Source: Chitinophaga oryziterrae (GTDB taxonomy: Bacteria > Bacteroidota > Bacteroidia > Chitinophagales > Chitinophagaceae). From it: a DNA stretch of 64,000 bases. Shown in pieces: positions 16,971 through 26,149 of this stretch. Below the pieces are notes generated by a model. It was not told the origin of the DNA and made no database searches. It saw only the letters and a program-made list of their open reading frames with translations. The translations under genes and the position numbers were made by a program. The DNA is taken from contig NZ_WRXO01000012.1 of assembly GCF_009758125.1 (NCBI RefSeq), positions 172,666 to 236,665 of the forward strand, written 5' to 3'. Numbering within the stretch: position 1 is the first letter of the stretch; each line of letters opens with the position of its first letter.

Positions 16971-18563
16971 TTATTGGTCATATCCTGGATTCTGTACCAG
17001 GTTGCCATTTAGTCTTATTTCGGTGATAGGTACGGGATAGATTCTTCTTCTGATATCCTTATTCATACTCAGCACATCATTTGGCAGCGGATATTCCACT
17101 TCAAATTTATCAAATCGGATCAGGTCATTCCTTCTCCATCCTTCCCATGATAATTCACGTGCACGTTCATCTAATAATGTATCCAGTGTAAGATTAGTTA
17201 CAGCAGGAGCTTTTGCACGTGTACGCAGCAAATTTACCAGGTATTCAGGAGTCTGTAACGCACCATTTACAGTAGTAGCTGCAGCACCACGCATGATAGC
17301 CTCTGCCTTCATCAGCAATACATCTGCTAAACGGAATACAGGTACATCATTCCCATTTAAACGGGTAGCCTGGATGATCTGTGGATCAGGGTAGTATTTG
17401 ATAGAACGTACACCTTCTGACTGGCTCGCAATGGTATTACCAAGGTCCATTGGTTTAGGCGGCACAAGGATCAGATTTGGAGTGATGTTCACCTGTGTAA
17501 CACCATCAGGCAAATATACAGGTTGACTGGTAAATCCACCGGCACCATCAGGATAATACTGTGGTCCTACCAGCCATGTCTTTGTTCTTACATCACCCGG
17601 CAGGTTAAAACGGTTATAGAACTCCGGTGTGGTACTCATCGCAATGCTTAAGCCTACATTGAATCCATAAGCCTGTGCCAGGTAATAGAAGAATCCAAAA
17701 CGGGTGAACTGGTTACCGGCAATCTGTTGATCGTAAGGAACAGCGAAGATGGTTTCAGTGATCGAAGGACCATTATTCGGTAAAAAGATATCACGGTAAT
17801 TAGTATTCAGAGAATAATTAGTATTCGCCTGCACACTATCAGCCATGGCTACAACTTCGGGATTACGTGATACGCCTGTATATACTGTTGCATTCAGGTA
17901 CATCTTTGCCAGCAGCGCAAATGCCATTCCTTTGGTAGGATGACCATATTGCAGCACATTCGTAGCCGCGACGTTAGACTTGGCAGGTAACTTCTTTGTA
18001 AGATCCAGCAATTCCGATTCAATAAACTGGAACACTTTTGCCCTTGGTTGTGTGCTGGGCAAAGTATCTACCGGGAAAGTAGTGATCAGCGGTACGTTAC
18101 CATAAGTATCCATCATAAAAAAGTAATACAAAGCACGCACTCCTCTCACTTCTGCAATATCTGCCGCTTTGGAAACGGAGTCCAGTTTGGATGCGCCCAA
18201 CAAACTGATCAGACGGTTACAATTGCTGATCCCACCAAAGCCCCATTGCCAGATAGCGGTTACATAAGGATGATCATACGTCCAGGTATGATAATGTTCC
18301 TGACGGTACTGGCCACCATCATCAAAGTTACCATCTCTGGCAGGAATGATAGCTTCATCTGTAGAAAGCTCCTGCATACGCCAGTAGTTGATCGCATAGT
18401 TTGAAGCAAGGTTGGTATACATAGTTCCCAGTAACGCCGCATAATCCAGCGTTGTATTGGGAAAGTTACCGTTTACATACTGGGAGTCAACAGACACATC
18501 CAGTTTTCGGCAGGCGCTAACAGTAACCAATACTATTAGTGCTATTAAATATATTTTTTTCAT
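16971..18563 (-). CDS. SusD/RagB-family lipoprotein (PI-PLC/GH92 operon)
   Basis: A 530-aa lipoprotein (signal ending VTVSAC, Cys18) with SusD features: YAALLGTMYTNLASNY near the N-terminus, EVRGVRALYYFFMMDTYGNVPLIT, PTKGMAFALLAKMYLN, RLADVLLMKAEAIMRG, and the C-terminal ERARELSWEGWRRNDLIRFDKF followed by NGNLVQNPGYDQ. It caps the SusC channel encoded 20 bases upstream and presents ligand at the cell surface. Sequence divergence from the first SusD of the window implies a different ligand. Confidence 0.96.
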   Translation of the reverse strand: MKKIYLIALIVLVTVSACRKLDVSVDSQYVNGNFPNTTLDYAALLGTMYTNLASNYAINYWRMQELSTDEAIIPARDGNFDDGGQYRQEHYHTWTYDHPYVTAIWQWGFGGISNCNRLISLLGASKLDSVSKAADIAEVRGVRALYYFFMMDTYGNVPLITTFPVDTLPSTQPRAKVFQFIESELLDLTKKLPAKSNVAATNVLQYGHPTKGMAFALLAKMYLNATVYTGVSRNPEVVAMADSVQANTNYSLNTNYRDIFLPNNGPSITETIFAVPYDQQIAGNQFTRFGFFYYLAQAYGFNVGLSIAMSTTPEFYNRFNLPGDVRTKTWLVGPQYYPDGAGGFTSQPVYLPDGVTQVNITPNLILVPPKPMDLGNTIASQSEGVRSIKYYPDPQIIQATRLNGNDVPVFRLADVLLMKAEAIMRGAAATTVNGALQTPEYLVNLLRTRAKAPAVTNLTLDTLLDERARELSWEGWRRNDLIRFDKFEVEYPLPNDVLSMNKDIRRRIYPVPITEIRLNGNLVQNPGYDQ

Positions 18564-18583
18564 GACTGTAGTCTTTAACTTAA

Positions 18584-21574
18584 TTAAAATGAAGCATTCA
18601 CACCAATAATAAACGAGCGCGTTTTAGGATAGAAATTGTTATTATCAATCCCTGGTGTTACACCTCCGATATTCATTTCCGGATCAATACCACGATATTT
18701 GGTGATCACGAAAAGGTTATTACCTGATGCATAAAAACGAATACTCTTAATGCTCTGTGTATGAGGTTTAAAAGTATAACCCAGTGTAGCATTGTCCATA
18801 CGCAGGTATGATCCGCTTTCCAGGAAACGGTCAGAGATCAGGTAAGCATTGATATCACTGTAAGATTCACCTTCTGTAAATTTGGGGATATTCTGAATCT
18901 TGGAATCCACAGGATTATTCAATCCTGCCAGTGTAGCATTCAGGATCTTATTACCCATTACGCCACGCACCAGGAAGCCCAGATCGAAGTTCTTATAGTA
19001 GAAGTTGTTCGTCCAACCGTAGATGAGTGTAGGTTGTGCGTTACCATTGATCCTTGTATCTGTAGATAATGGTTGAACAGCTGTTGTAGTACCATCTGCC
19101 TTCTGATAAGTACTTACACCACTTGCATTTTTACCCAGGTAATGCCATAAGTTGAAAGTACCTAAAGCATAACCCGGCTGTATAATCTGGCTATAGAGGA
19201 AACTCTGTCCTTTACCACCCAGCTGTGCTGTCTGGATATAATTAATCTTAAACTTATCGTTGGATAAATTCTCAATTACGTTTTTGTTATGAGCTGCGTT
19301 GAAAGATGTTCTCCAGGTAAAAGATTGTGTTCTTACAGGAGTAGCGCTTAACACAACCTCAATACCACTGTTTTTAATACTACCTACGTTTGCTGTATAG
19401 GTTGGCACAAAATACTGTGTTGTAGAAACAGGATACTGATCATAAATCAGATCGGATGTTTTCTTGATGTAATAATCTACCGAACCACTGATCCTGTCTT
19501 TGAAAATACCGAAGTCAACACCTATGTTAGTTGTAGCAGTACTTTCCCATTTCAGATCAGGATTCTCGTTACGTACGGGGCCAACTGCATTGGTAATATT
19601 ACCATTGTATAAGAACTTGGAATTAGTAGCAGAAGATCCATAGATCAGCAGTGCAGAGAACGCGTTAAAACCTGCACTATTACCAGAAACACCATAACCC
19701 GCCCTTAATTTCAATACGCTGATAGCCTTAATTTTTTCCATGAATTTCTCACTGCTGATATTCCATCCTGCTGAGATAGCAGGGAAATATCCCCAACGGT
19801 GATTCACACCAAATGCAGAAGAACCATCATTTCTTAAGGAAGCCTGGAACAGGTATTTTTCGTTATAAGAATACTGTATACGACCATAATAAGAGATCAG
19901 TCGCAATGTAGAAATTGGATTGTTATCAAAAGTGATCTGCGAAGTATTAGCCGGGTTGGATAAATACAGGTTGTTATACCCTAATGCATCATTTGAGAAA
20001 TTCTGGGTGGTAATACCAAATCCATCATTTGTTTTATCCTGCTGATAAGTATAACCTGCCAGTAATTTTACACTGTTCAATCCGAACACCCTGTCGTAAT
20101 TAAAATATGATTCCAGTACACTACTGGTATTCAGATAGGATTTCCTGGTGGCCAAACCGTTAAAGTTCACGGCCAGACCAGACTTACTATTATAATAGCT
20201 GTTGAAATTATTCTCATCACGCTGTGAGCTGACAGATAAAGTATATTTCAGTCCTTTGATAATGTCTACCTGCGCTATACCGTTCACCATTGACTTACTA
20301 TCATCTGTCACCAGCTTATTATTATCAATCAGGGATAGTGGATTTAAAGTACCGCTACCGGTTCTTGCATAATATTCTTTATAAGAACCATCCGGGTTAA
20401 AAGGGCTTACAGTTGGCAGATAGAACAACATATTCGACAATACATTCGATTGCGGAATATCATTGCTCTTAGTATGACTGTTTGTGATAGTAAGACCCAA
20501 TTTCAACCGATTGTTAAAGAAGCGCTGATTAATATATCCTCTCAGGATAGTACGTTCCAGGGACGTATTTTTAAGGATACCATCATTCTTTAAGTAATTG
20601 GCACTCGCACCATAGTCTGTGGTGGCAGTAGCACCACCGTAAGAAATGTTGTGGTTCTGGGAATAACCTTTTCTTTCTACCAGATTTTGCCAGTTGGTAT
20701 TGGAACCATCATCATTCAGGGTAGGAATTAAGGTTTGTCCGTTTTTCTTCAGGTATGCACGCAGCTCATCACCACTCAGCATATCTATCTTTTTAGACAC
20801 ACTCTCTACGGCACCATAAGCGCTGTAGGAAAGTCTTGCCTGACCAGGTTTTGCTTTCCTGGTAGTAACGATAATTACACCATTCGCAGCACGCGCACCA
20901 TAAATAGCGGTAGCAGAAGCATCTTTCAGCACATCAATACTTTCGATATCAGCAGGAGCCAGCAGGTCGATAGATGCACCCGGCACACCATCTATTACAT
21001 AAAAAGGTTCCATAGCACCACCGGTAGTACGGATAGTAGAAGGTCCTCTCAATACAACAGCAGGAGATGCGTTAGGGTCACCGCTTTTAGTAACGTTCAA
21101 ACCAGCTACTTTACCCTGTAACAATTCAGCAGGAGTTGTTAATACCCCCTGGTTAAATTCTTCAGATTTGATAGTGGTAATAGCACCGGTAACATCCTTT
21201 TTGCTGGATGTACCATAACCGATTACAACCACATCCTTTAATTGTTTGGTATCAGTAACAAGCGTTACATTGATCACTTTCTTATCGCCTGCTTTTACCT
21301 CTTTAGGCAATTCGCCCATGAGCGTAAAAGAAAGCACATCATCCGGACTATTAACAGTAATGGAGTATACACCATTTGCATTGGTGATAGTACCATTGTT
21401 TGTTCCCTTCACGGTAACGGTTACACCAGGCAATGGCACATTGCTTTCATCCGTAACGATACCTTTAATGGTGATGCTTTCTTTTTGTTGTGCATAGGTA
21501 GCAGTACCCAACAGCATCAATAGAAGTGTTGCGATACAACAAAAAGGTGTAAGTAATTTGTACATTTCCTTCAT
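18584..21574 (-). CDS. SusC/RagA-family TonB-dependent transporter (PI-PLC/GH92 operon)
   Basis: A 996-aa outer-membrane channel. Signal peptide about 1-28, carboxypeptidase-D-like domain about 33-110 (ITIKGIVTDESNVPLPGVTVTVKG), plug about 115-235 (VVVIGYGTSSKKDVTGAI; IESIDVLKDASATAIYGARAANG) and a 22-strand barrel ending in SFIIGVNASF. Unlike the SusC at 1803-5135 it lacks an STN domain, so it should not use FecR signalling. It leads the operon SusC-SusD-PI-PLC-GH92-small protein. A 9-bp-arm inverted repeat lies about 130 bases upstream of the start. Confidence 0.96.
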   Translation of the reverse strand: MKEMYKLLTPFCCIATLLLMLLGTATYAQQKESITIKGIVTDESNVPLPGVTVTVKGTNNGTITNANGVYSITVNSPDDVLSFTLMGELPKEVKAGDKKVINVTLVTDTKQLKDVVVIGYGTSSKKDVTGAITTIKSEEFNQGVLTTPAELLQGKVAGLNVTKSGDPNASPAVVLRGPSTIRTTGGAMEPFYVIDGVPGASIDLLAPADIESIDVLKDASATAIYGARAANGVIIVTTRKAKPGQARLSYSAYGAVESVSKKIDMLSGDELRAYLKKNGQTLIPTLNDDGSNTNWQNLVERKGYSQNHNISYGGATATTDYGASANYLKNDGILKNTSLERTILRGYINQRFFNNRLKLGLTITNSHTKSNDIPQSNVLSNMLFYLPTVSPFNPDGSYKEYYARTGSGTLNPLSLIDNNKLVTDDSKSMVNGIAQVDIIKGLKYTLSVSSQRDENNFNSYYNSKSGLAVNFNGLATRKSYLNTSSVLESYFNYDRVFGLNSVKLLAGYTYQQDKTNDGFGITTQNFSNDALGYNNLYLSNPANTSQITFDNNPISTLRLISYYGRIQYSYNEKYLFQASLRNDGSSAFGVNHRWGYFPAISAGWNISSEKFMEKIKAISVLKLRAGYGVSGNSAGFNAFSALLIYGSSATNSKFLYNGNITNAVGPVRNENPDLKWESTATTNIGVDFGIFKDRISGSVDYYIKKTSDLIYDQYPVSTTQYFVPTYTANVGSIKNSGIEVVLSATPVRTQSFTWRTSFNAAHNKNVIENLSNDKFKINYIQTAQLGGKGQSFLYSQIIQPGYALGTFNLWHYLGKNASGVSTYQKADGTTTAVQPLSTDTRINGNAQPTLIYGWTNNFYYKNFDLGFLVRGVMGNKILNATLAGLNNPVDSKIQNIPKFTEGESYSDINAYLISDRFLESGSYLRMDNATLGYTFKPHTQSIKSIRFYASGNNLFVITKYRGIDPEMNIGGVTPGIDNNNFYPKTRSFIIGVNASF

Positions 21575-21705
21575 GTAATTTAATTGTTAAGGATTGCTGA
21601 TGAAGTCTGAATCTGAATTGAATCGTCCAATAGGGTATACGTTTGCCATTGCCTTGTCCCCCGGCTCTTAACAATTAGTTCACATAGGACAACAAGACAA
21701 TATTA

Positions 21706-21728
21706 TAATAAGCAGGAGTTGCTTATTA
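21706..21728. promoter_or_regulatory. Inverted repeat upstream of the PUL operon, possible operator
   Basis: Perfect arms TAATAAGCA and TGCTTATTA, separated by 5 bases, lie between the divergent SusC and surface-lipoprotein genes, 132-154 bases upstream of the SusC start. Size and symmetry suit a dimeric regulator. No T run follows on either side, so it is not a good terminator. Confidence 0.45.
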
Positions 21729-21849
21729 CCTTTCAAAACGTGGTACCTTATAAAATAAAGGATTAAGGGGTAATCATTGATATTGGGCTACAGCTGTCTC
21801 CCTCTTTCTGGCGCGGAAATTACGGAATTATTAAATTGATTGATTTGCC

Positions 21850-21857
21850 TATTTTTG
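21850..21857 (+). promoter_or_regulatory. Possible -7 promoter box (TATTTTTG)
   Basis: An exact TAnnTTTG match lies 11 bases before the ATG of the surface lipoprotein. The -33 element at the proper spacing is poor, and the transcript would have almost no leader, so this is a weak call. Confidence 0.3.
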
Positions 21858-21868
21858 TATGATCCATC

Positions 21869-22747
21869 ATGATAAATAAAATAATAATATTAGCAGCGTT
21901 GATACTCCTTACGGCCAATGCCTGTAAGAAAGATCAGGCATCTGTCGCGGTTTCCGGCAACAGATATATCAGCAAAGTATTTAATTATGTACCAGCTCCA
22001 GGCCAGTTCATCAATGAAGACAGCGCCGGTACAGTAGCAGGCGCCCAACAACTGGCAGGCAACAAAGACCACCTGGTATCACTGGGCGGTTATGGTGGCT
22101 ATATTGTATTTGGCTTTGACCATTCCATTGTAAACAGCGAGGGTTACGATATCGCCATTTACGGCAATCCATTGAACACCGGCGTATATGAATGGTCTGA
22201 ACCCGGCATCGTCCTGGTAAGCCGGGACACGAACGGCAATGGATTACCGGATGATACCTGGTATGAACTGGCTGGTAGTATCTACGACAGTACCGGCATT
22301 ATCAAAAAATACAGTATCACCTATTATAATCCAAAGGCAATCGCGGACGTTCCCTGGAAAGATAACCAGGGTCGTACCGGTGCGGTGCTGAGCAACATAT
22401 CCCATAATCATCCCTATTATCCTTCCTTTGCAGCAAATCAGGACTCTATCACCTTCACCGGCACATTACTCCCCAATACATATGGACTGAAAGAAGGTAC
22501 CGGCATTTACCAGAACCTGGCTTTCTCCTGGGGATATAGCGATAGCTGGTCTGTCAAAGATGATTATCCTGATAACTACTATAACTCTTTTGATATTACC
22601 TGGGCAGTAGATGAAAACGGGAATAAGGTAACACTGCCGGCTATAGATTTTGTAAAAGTATACACCGGGCAGAATAATCCCGGTAATTCAATGCTGGGAG
22701 AGATCTCCACAGAAGTAAGAGGAGCGGCCGATCTGCACATAAAATAA
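21869..22747 (+). CDS. Surface lipoprotein of unknown function
   Basis: A 292-aa lipoprotein (LLTANACK, Cys19). The mature part has the pattern GGYGGYIVFGFDHSIVN, DIAIYGNP, EPGIVLVSRDTNGNGLPDDTWYELAGS, and ends with DFVKVYTGQNNPGNSMLGEISTEVRGAADLHIK. This matches a Bacteroidetes family usually annotated only as cell-surface protein, sometimes near TonB-dependent uptake genes; DTNGNGLPDD looks like a calcium-binding loop. It is divergent from the SusCD operon. I know of no established activity. Confidence 0.75.
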   Translation: MINKIIILAALILLTANACKKDQASVAVSGNRYISKVFNYVPAPGQFINEDSAGTVAGAQQLAGNKDHLVSLGGYGGYIVFGFDHSIVNSEGYDIAIYGNPLNTGVYEWSEPGIVLVSRDTNGNGLPDDTWYELAGSIYDSTGIIKKYSITYYNPKAIADVPWKDNQGRTGAVLSNISHNHPYYPSFAANQDSITFTGTLLPNTYGLKEGTGIYQNLAFSWGYSDSWSVKDDYPDNYYNSFDITWAVDENGNKVTLPAIDFVKVYTGQNNPGNSMLGEISTEVRGAADLHIK

Positions 22748-22812
22748 AATGCCCTTGAACAGTCATAGTGGGAAATTTACACTTAATAGTGTAATATGTG
22801 TAATTCTTAGCA

Positions 22813-22822
22813 ACACATGTGT
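22813..22822. promoter_or_regulatory. Short palindrome upstream of the SDR pair
   Basis: ACACATGTGT is a perfect 10-bp palindrome about 34 bases before the first SDR start, within the promoter zone. It could be a repressor site; the length makes chance occurrence quite possible. Confidence 0.25.
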
Positions 22823-22855
22823 CGCATCTTTGTATCGTCATTAAAGACATACAAT

Positions 22856-23596
22856 ATGAGCACATTATCACAGAAAGTAATCTTAGTAACCGGCGCATCA
22901 AGAGGTATTGGCGCAACGATAGCACAGAAACTGGCAGCCGCAGGCGCCAAAGTAATTGTTAACTACGCAGCAGGCAAAGAAGCCGCAGAGGAGACAGTTA
23001 ATACCATTAAACAAAACGGTGGAGAAGCCATTTCCTTACAGGCAGATGTAAGCAAGGCCGATGAAGTAAAAGTAATGTTCGATGCTGCCATCGCACATTA
23101 TGGAAGGATCGACGTACTGATAAACAACGCAGGTATCATGATCACTAAACTGATCAAAGATACTACGGACGAAGACTTCACCCGTCAGTTCGATATCAAT
23201 GTACGCGGTACCTTCAATACCATGCGTGAAGCTGCTACCCGCCTGGCCGACAAAGGCAGTATCATCAACTTCTCCACTTCAGTGAACCGTATCATGCTGC
23301 CAACCTATGCTACCTATGTTGCCTCCAAAGCAGCGGTAGAACAACTGACACGTGTATTCTCCAAAGAAGTAGGTGCAAGAGGTATCAATGTAAACTCCGT
23401 TTCTCCCGGCCCTACCAATACAGAATTATTTACTAAAGGCAAACCACAGGAAGCAATAGACCGCCTGGCTGCACTCTCCCCTTTCAACCGCATCGGTGAA
23501 CCCGAAGACATTGCACAAATCGTTCTCTTCTTAGCTTCTGATGAAGCAAAATGGATCAATGCACAGAACATTGGTAGTAACGGCGGTATGGCTTAA
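22856..23596 (+). CDS. Short-chain dehydrogenase/reductase (SDR)
   Basis: The start ATG at 22856 gives a 246-aa classical SDR; the open frame extends upstream but the fold begins here. Cofactor-binding TGASRGIG at 12-19, NNAG in the middle, catalytic Ser in NFSTS and the YVASK Tyr/Lys pair are all present; SVSPGPTNTELF follows. The residue pattern after beta-2 (NYAAGKE) favours NADP(H). Members act on sugars, quinones or keto acids; substrate unknown. It is followed after 20 bases by another SDR, with which it should form an operon. Confidence 0.92.
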   Translation: MSTLSQKVILVTGASRGIGATIAQKLAAAGAKVIVNYAAGKEAAEETVNTIKQNGGEAISLQADVSKADEVKVMFDAAIAHYGRIDVLINNAGIMITKLIKDTTDEDFTRQFDINVRGTFNTMREAATRLADKGSIINFSTSVNRIMLPTYATYVASKAAVEQLTRVFSKEVGARGINVNSVSPGPTNTELFTKGKPQEAIDRLAALSPFNRIGEPEDIAQIVLFLASDEAKWINAQNIGSNGGMA

Positions 23597-23616
23597 TCAA
23601 TTAAAATATAATAATC

Positions 23617-24369
23617 ATGAACAGTCTTAAAAATAAAGTAGCAATCATCACAGGATCGGCACGTGGCTTAGGTAAAGCAATCGCTGAACGTTACGCAGCA
23701 TTAGGCGCAGACATCGTTATCAACTATTCAAGAGACAAAGCTTCTGCAGAAGAAGTAGTGAACAACATCAGAGCTATGGGTGCAAAAGTAATAGCCATAC
23801 AGGCGGATGTTAGTAAAGTAGCAGATCTCGAAAGACTATTCCAGGAAGCGAAAAAAGCATTCGGTAAAATAGATATCGTAGTAGCCAATGCAGGCATAGA
23901 ACTGGTAGAAACACCGGTAACAGATTTCACTGAAGAACAATTCGACCGTGTATTCTCTATCAATACAAAAGGTGCTTACTTCACTATGCAACAGGCTGCG
24001 AAGAACATAGAAGATAACGGCAGGATCATATACATCGCGTCCAGCACCACTTCTTTTCCTGTACCAGGTATGGCAGTATATGGTGGTAGTAAAACAACGC
24101 CAAGGTACATGGTGGAGATTTTATCCAAAGAAATTGGTCACCGTGGTGTAACCGTGAATACGATTATTCCTTTCGCAGTAGATCACTCCGGTATTTTCGC
24201 AGAAGCAGGCAGTTACCCCGAGCTGAGAAAACAATTACTGGACAGTTGTCCGATGGGTAGGTTGGCAGAAGTAGAAGATGTTGCCAATGCAGCAGAATTC
24301 TTTGCCAGTGATCTTTCTTCTTTTGTAAATGGTCAACACCTGTTAGTAAATGGAGGCGCCACGAATTAA
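23617..24369 (+). CDS. Second short-chain dehydrogenase/reductase (SDR)
   Basis: A 250-aa SDR with TGSARGLG, NYSRDKAS after beta-2, ANAG, IASST and VYGGSK (catalytic Tyr/Lys); the C-terminus ends GQHLLVNGGATN. It is closely related to the gene before it, which suggests a tandem duplication followed by divergence (YGGSK against YVASK, TIIPFAVDHSG against SVSPGPTNTEL). NADP(H) use is likely. Substrate unknown. Confidence 0.92.
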   Translation: MNSLKNKVAIITGSARGLGKAIAERYAALGADIVINYSRDKASAEEVVNNIRAMGAKVIAIQADVSKVADLERLFQEAKKAFGKIDIVVANAGIELVETPVTDFTEEQFDRVFSINTKGAYFTMQQAAKNIEDNGRIIYIASSTTSFPVPGMAVYGGSKTTPRYMVEILSKEIGHRGVTVNTIIPFAVDHSGIFAEAGSYPELRKQLLDSCPMGRLAEVEDVANAAEFFASDLSSFVNGQHLLVNGGATN

Positions 24370-24380
24370 TGTCCGTATAT

Positions 24381-24427
24381 TTAAAAAGGGTCATCTGTTT
24401 CTCTATGAACCAGATGACCCTTTTTAA
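24381..24427. terminator. Bidirectional terminator between the SDR pair and the HD gene
   Basis: A 17-bp perfect stem (TTAAAAAGGGTCATCTG / CAGATGACCCTTTTTAA) with a 13-base loop carries A/T runs on both outer sides, ending both convergent transcripts. Confidence 0.9.
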
Positions 24428-24444
24428 ATAAGTCCTCAGGTACA

Positions 24445-24876
24445 TTAACGTATCACACTGGCCGAAATAATCCTGTAAGCCCTCAGGTATTTATTCAAAC
24501 GGGCAACATCCTTTTCCTTCACGACGTCCATACGACGAATATCCATGTTGTCTGTAAGATCATGTAATTTAACTATACACGACAAACGGTTTTGCAGCGT
24601 CCGTTGTATAAACGCATCATAATCTTCATTTTCGGATAACTTAGTCACCCCACGCAGAGCCTCCAGGATAACCGGCGACAATCCCTCTGATGCCAGTTGT
24701 TCAAACGTAACGTCCGTATCTTCCACAATATCATGCAATACCCCACAAATCTTTTCCTCTTCAGTAATCCCCATATTCATGACCCTCATCACATGGGCTA
24801 CATAAGGCGCACCGTATTTGTCTACCTGTCCTTTATGACCAGTTGTGGCTATTTCAATGGCTCTTTCCAGTGTCAT
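24445..24876 (-). CDS. Small HD-domain phosphohydrolase (SpoT/MESH1-like)
   Basis: A 143-aa protein with the HD fold: MTLERAIEIATTGHKGQVDKYGAPYVAHVMRV gives His14 and His28, and CGVLHDIVEDTDVTFEQL gives the H48-D49 pair; VKLHDLTDNMD holds a later Asp. The layout matches stand-alone SpoT-type (p)ppGpp hydrolases and related nucleotidases. It is the last gene of a minus-strand operon and overlaps the upstream sigma gene by 23 bases. The nucleotide substrate cannot be assigned. Confidence 0.85.
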   Translation of the reverse strand: MTLERAIEIATTGHKGQVDKYGAPYVAHVMRVMNMGITEEEKICGVLHDIVEDTDVTFEQLASEGLSPVILEALRGVTKLSENEDYDAFIQRTLQNRLSCIVKLHDLTDNMDIRRMDVVKEKDVARLNKYLRAYRIISASVIR

Positions 24877-26101
24877 ATATTCCTTCTATATTTTTAATGA
24901 TAACCGCTTTGTCTGCGCCAGAGTTTGCAAGGGACAAGGCTGTTTTAAAATGTTTCAATGCTTTTTCATTATCAACATCTGTATAAAGATATCCTAATAA
25001 TGAATAATAGAAATGATTATCAGTGAGCTGTAGTTTCTCCGCTTCAATAATCGCTTTTCCCTTTCCGTTAGCTTTGGCAAGCGCAAACGTTCTGTTTAAA
25101 GCAGCAATAGGCGAATATTCTATCTGAAGGAGTTGATTATACAACTGTAAAATATTCTCCCACTTTTCAGTTGTATCTTCTTTATGTGTATGCCAGTAAG
25201 CAATCCCGGCTTCAAAATGGTATTTCGATAGTTTATTCCCTTTGGATGCCTGGTTCAGATAATAGATCCCTTTATCAATTAAGTCCTTATTCCATAGGGT
25301 CGTGTCCTGATCACTGTATAAAACAGTTTCACCCTCTTCATTTATTCTGGCTTCAAAACGGGATGAATGAAAGCACATCAATGAAAGCAAGGCATTCACA
25401 GCCGGCTTATTGGTAGGTTCGTTTTCAGCCAACAGGTAAGTCAGCCGCATTGCTTCCGCACAAAGATCTTTCCTTAAAATAGTATCCTGAGAAGTGGAAT
25501 AATATCCTTCACTGAATAGCAGATACAGCGTGATTAACACGATATTCAACCTGTCGTCTATCTCTGCAGGTGATGGCTGCTCAATCCGTATCTTCTCAAT
25601 TTTCAGCTTTTCTTTGGCCCTGTTTAACCTTTTATAAACAACTTCTTTATTAGTCAAAAAAGCGTCTGCTATTTCCTGTATCCCAAATCCGCACAATAAA
25701 TTCAACGCTAAAGCTATCTGCGATTCTGCGGATATACAGGGATTACAAACCGTAAAGATCATCGCCAGCTGACTATCATTTATACTTTTAACGGACAGGT
25801 CAATGTCGATTTCTTCTACGCCGTTACTGCTATATTTTATTTCTGCCGAGAGTTTTTTGGCAAAGAGGGCATGACGTTTAAAATAATTCTTCGTTTTATT
25901 TTTGGCAACAGTATACAACCATCCCGTTGGGTTTTCGGGTATGCCTTTCAGACTCCACAATTCAGTGGCAGACAGGAATGTATCACTAACGATGTCTTCT
26001 GCTATTTCAATATGTTCTATGCCGAATAAATAACAGAGTACTGAAACAATTTTTCTGTATTCTGTCCTGAATAAACGGGGTATAAGTTCTTTTTCTTCCA
26101 T
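24854..26101 (-). CDS. ECF42-type RNA polymerase sigma factor with C-terminal DUF6596/TPR extension
   Basis: A 415-aa protein. Sigma region 2 about 8-75 (EYRKIVSVLCYLFGIEHIEIAEDIVSDTFLSA), region 4 about 105-170 (GFGIQEIADAFLTNKEVVYKRLNRAKEKL), then a long helical DUF6596/TPR-like part (NIVLITLYLLFSEGYYS; AALNRTFALAKANG; HFKTALSLANSGADKAVI). That architecture defines the ECF42 group, which has no anti-sigma factor and is linked to DGPF/YCII proteins; one is encoded just upstream. A hairpin lies in the gap between the two, perhaps lowering sigma expression. Confidence 0.9.
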   Translation of the reverse strand: MEEKELIPRLFRTEYRKIVSVLCYLFGIEHIEIAEDIVSDTFLSATELWSLKGIPENPTGWLYTVAKNKTKNYFKRHALFAKKLSAEIKYSSNGVEEIDIDLSVKSINDSQLAMIFTVCNPCISAESQIALALNLLCGFGIQEIADAFLTNKEVVYKRLNRAKEKLKIEKIRIEQPSPAEIDDRLNIVLITLYLLFSEGYYSTSQDTILRKDLCAEAMRLTYLLAENEPTNKPAVNALLSLMCFHSSRFEARINEEGETVLYSDQDTTLWNKDLIDKGIYYLNQASKGNKLSKYHFEAGIAYWHTHKEDTTEKWENILQLYNQLLQIEYSPIAALNRTFALAKANGKGKAIIEAEKLQLTDNHFYYSLLGYLYTDVDNEKALKHFKTALSLANSGADKAVIIKNIEGIYDTGKSH

Positions 26102-26111
26102 GGGTTAAATA

Positions 26112-26141
26112 AAGTGCCTTTGCAAAGGTACAAAGGCACTT
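26112..26141 (-). promoter_or_regulatory. Intra-operon hairpin between YCII and sigma genes
   Basis: Arms AAGTGCCTTTG / CAAAGGCACTT with an 8-base loop are followed on the minus strand by TTTATTT. It looks like a partial terminator or attenuator between the YCII stop (26150) and the sigma start (26101). Confidence 0.6.
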
Positions 26142-26149
26142 ATTATTTT

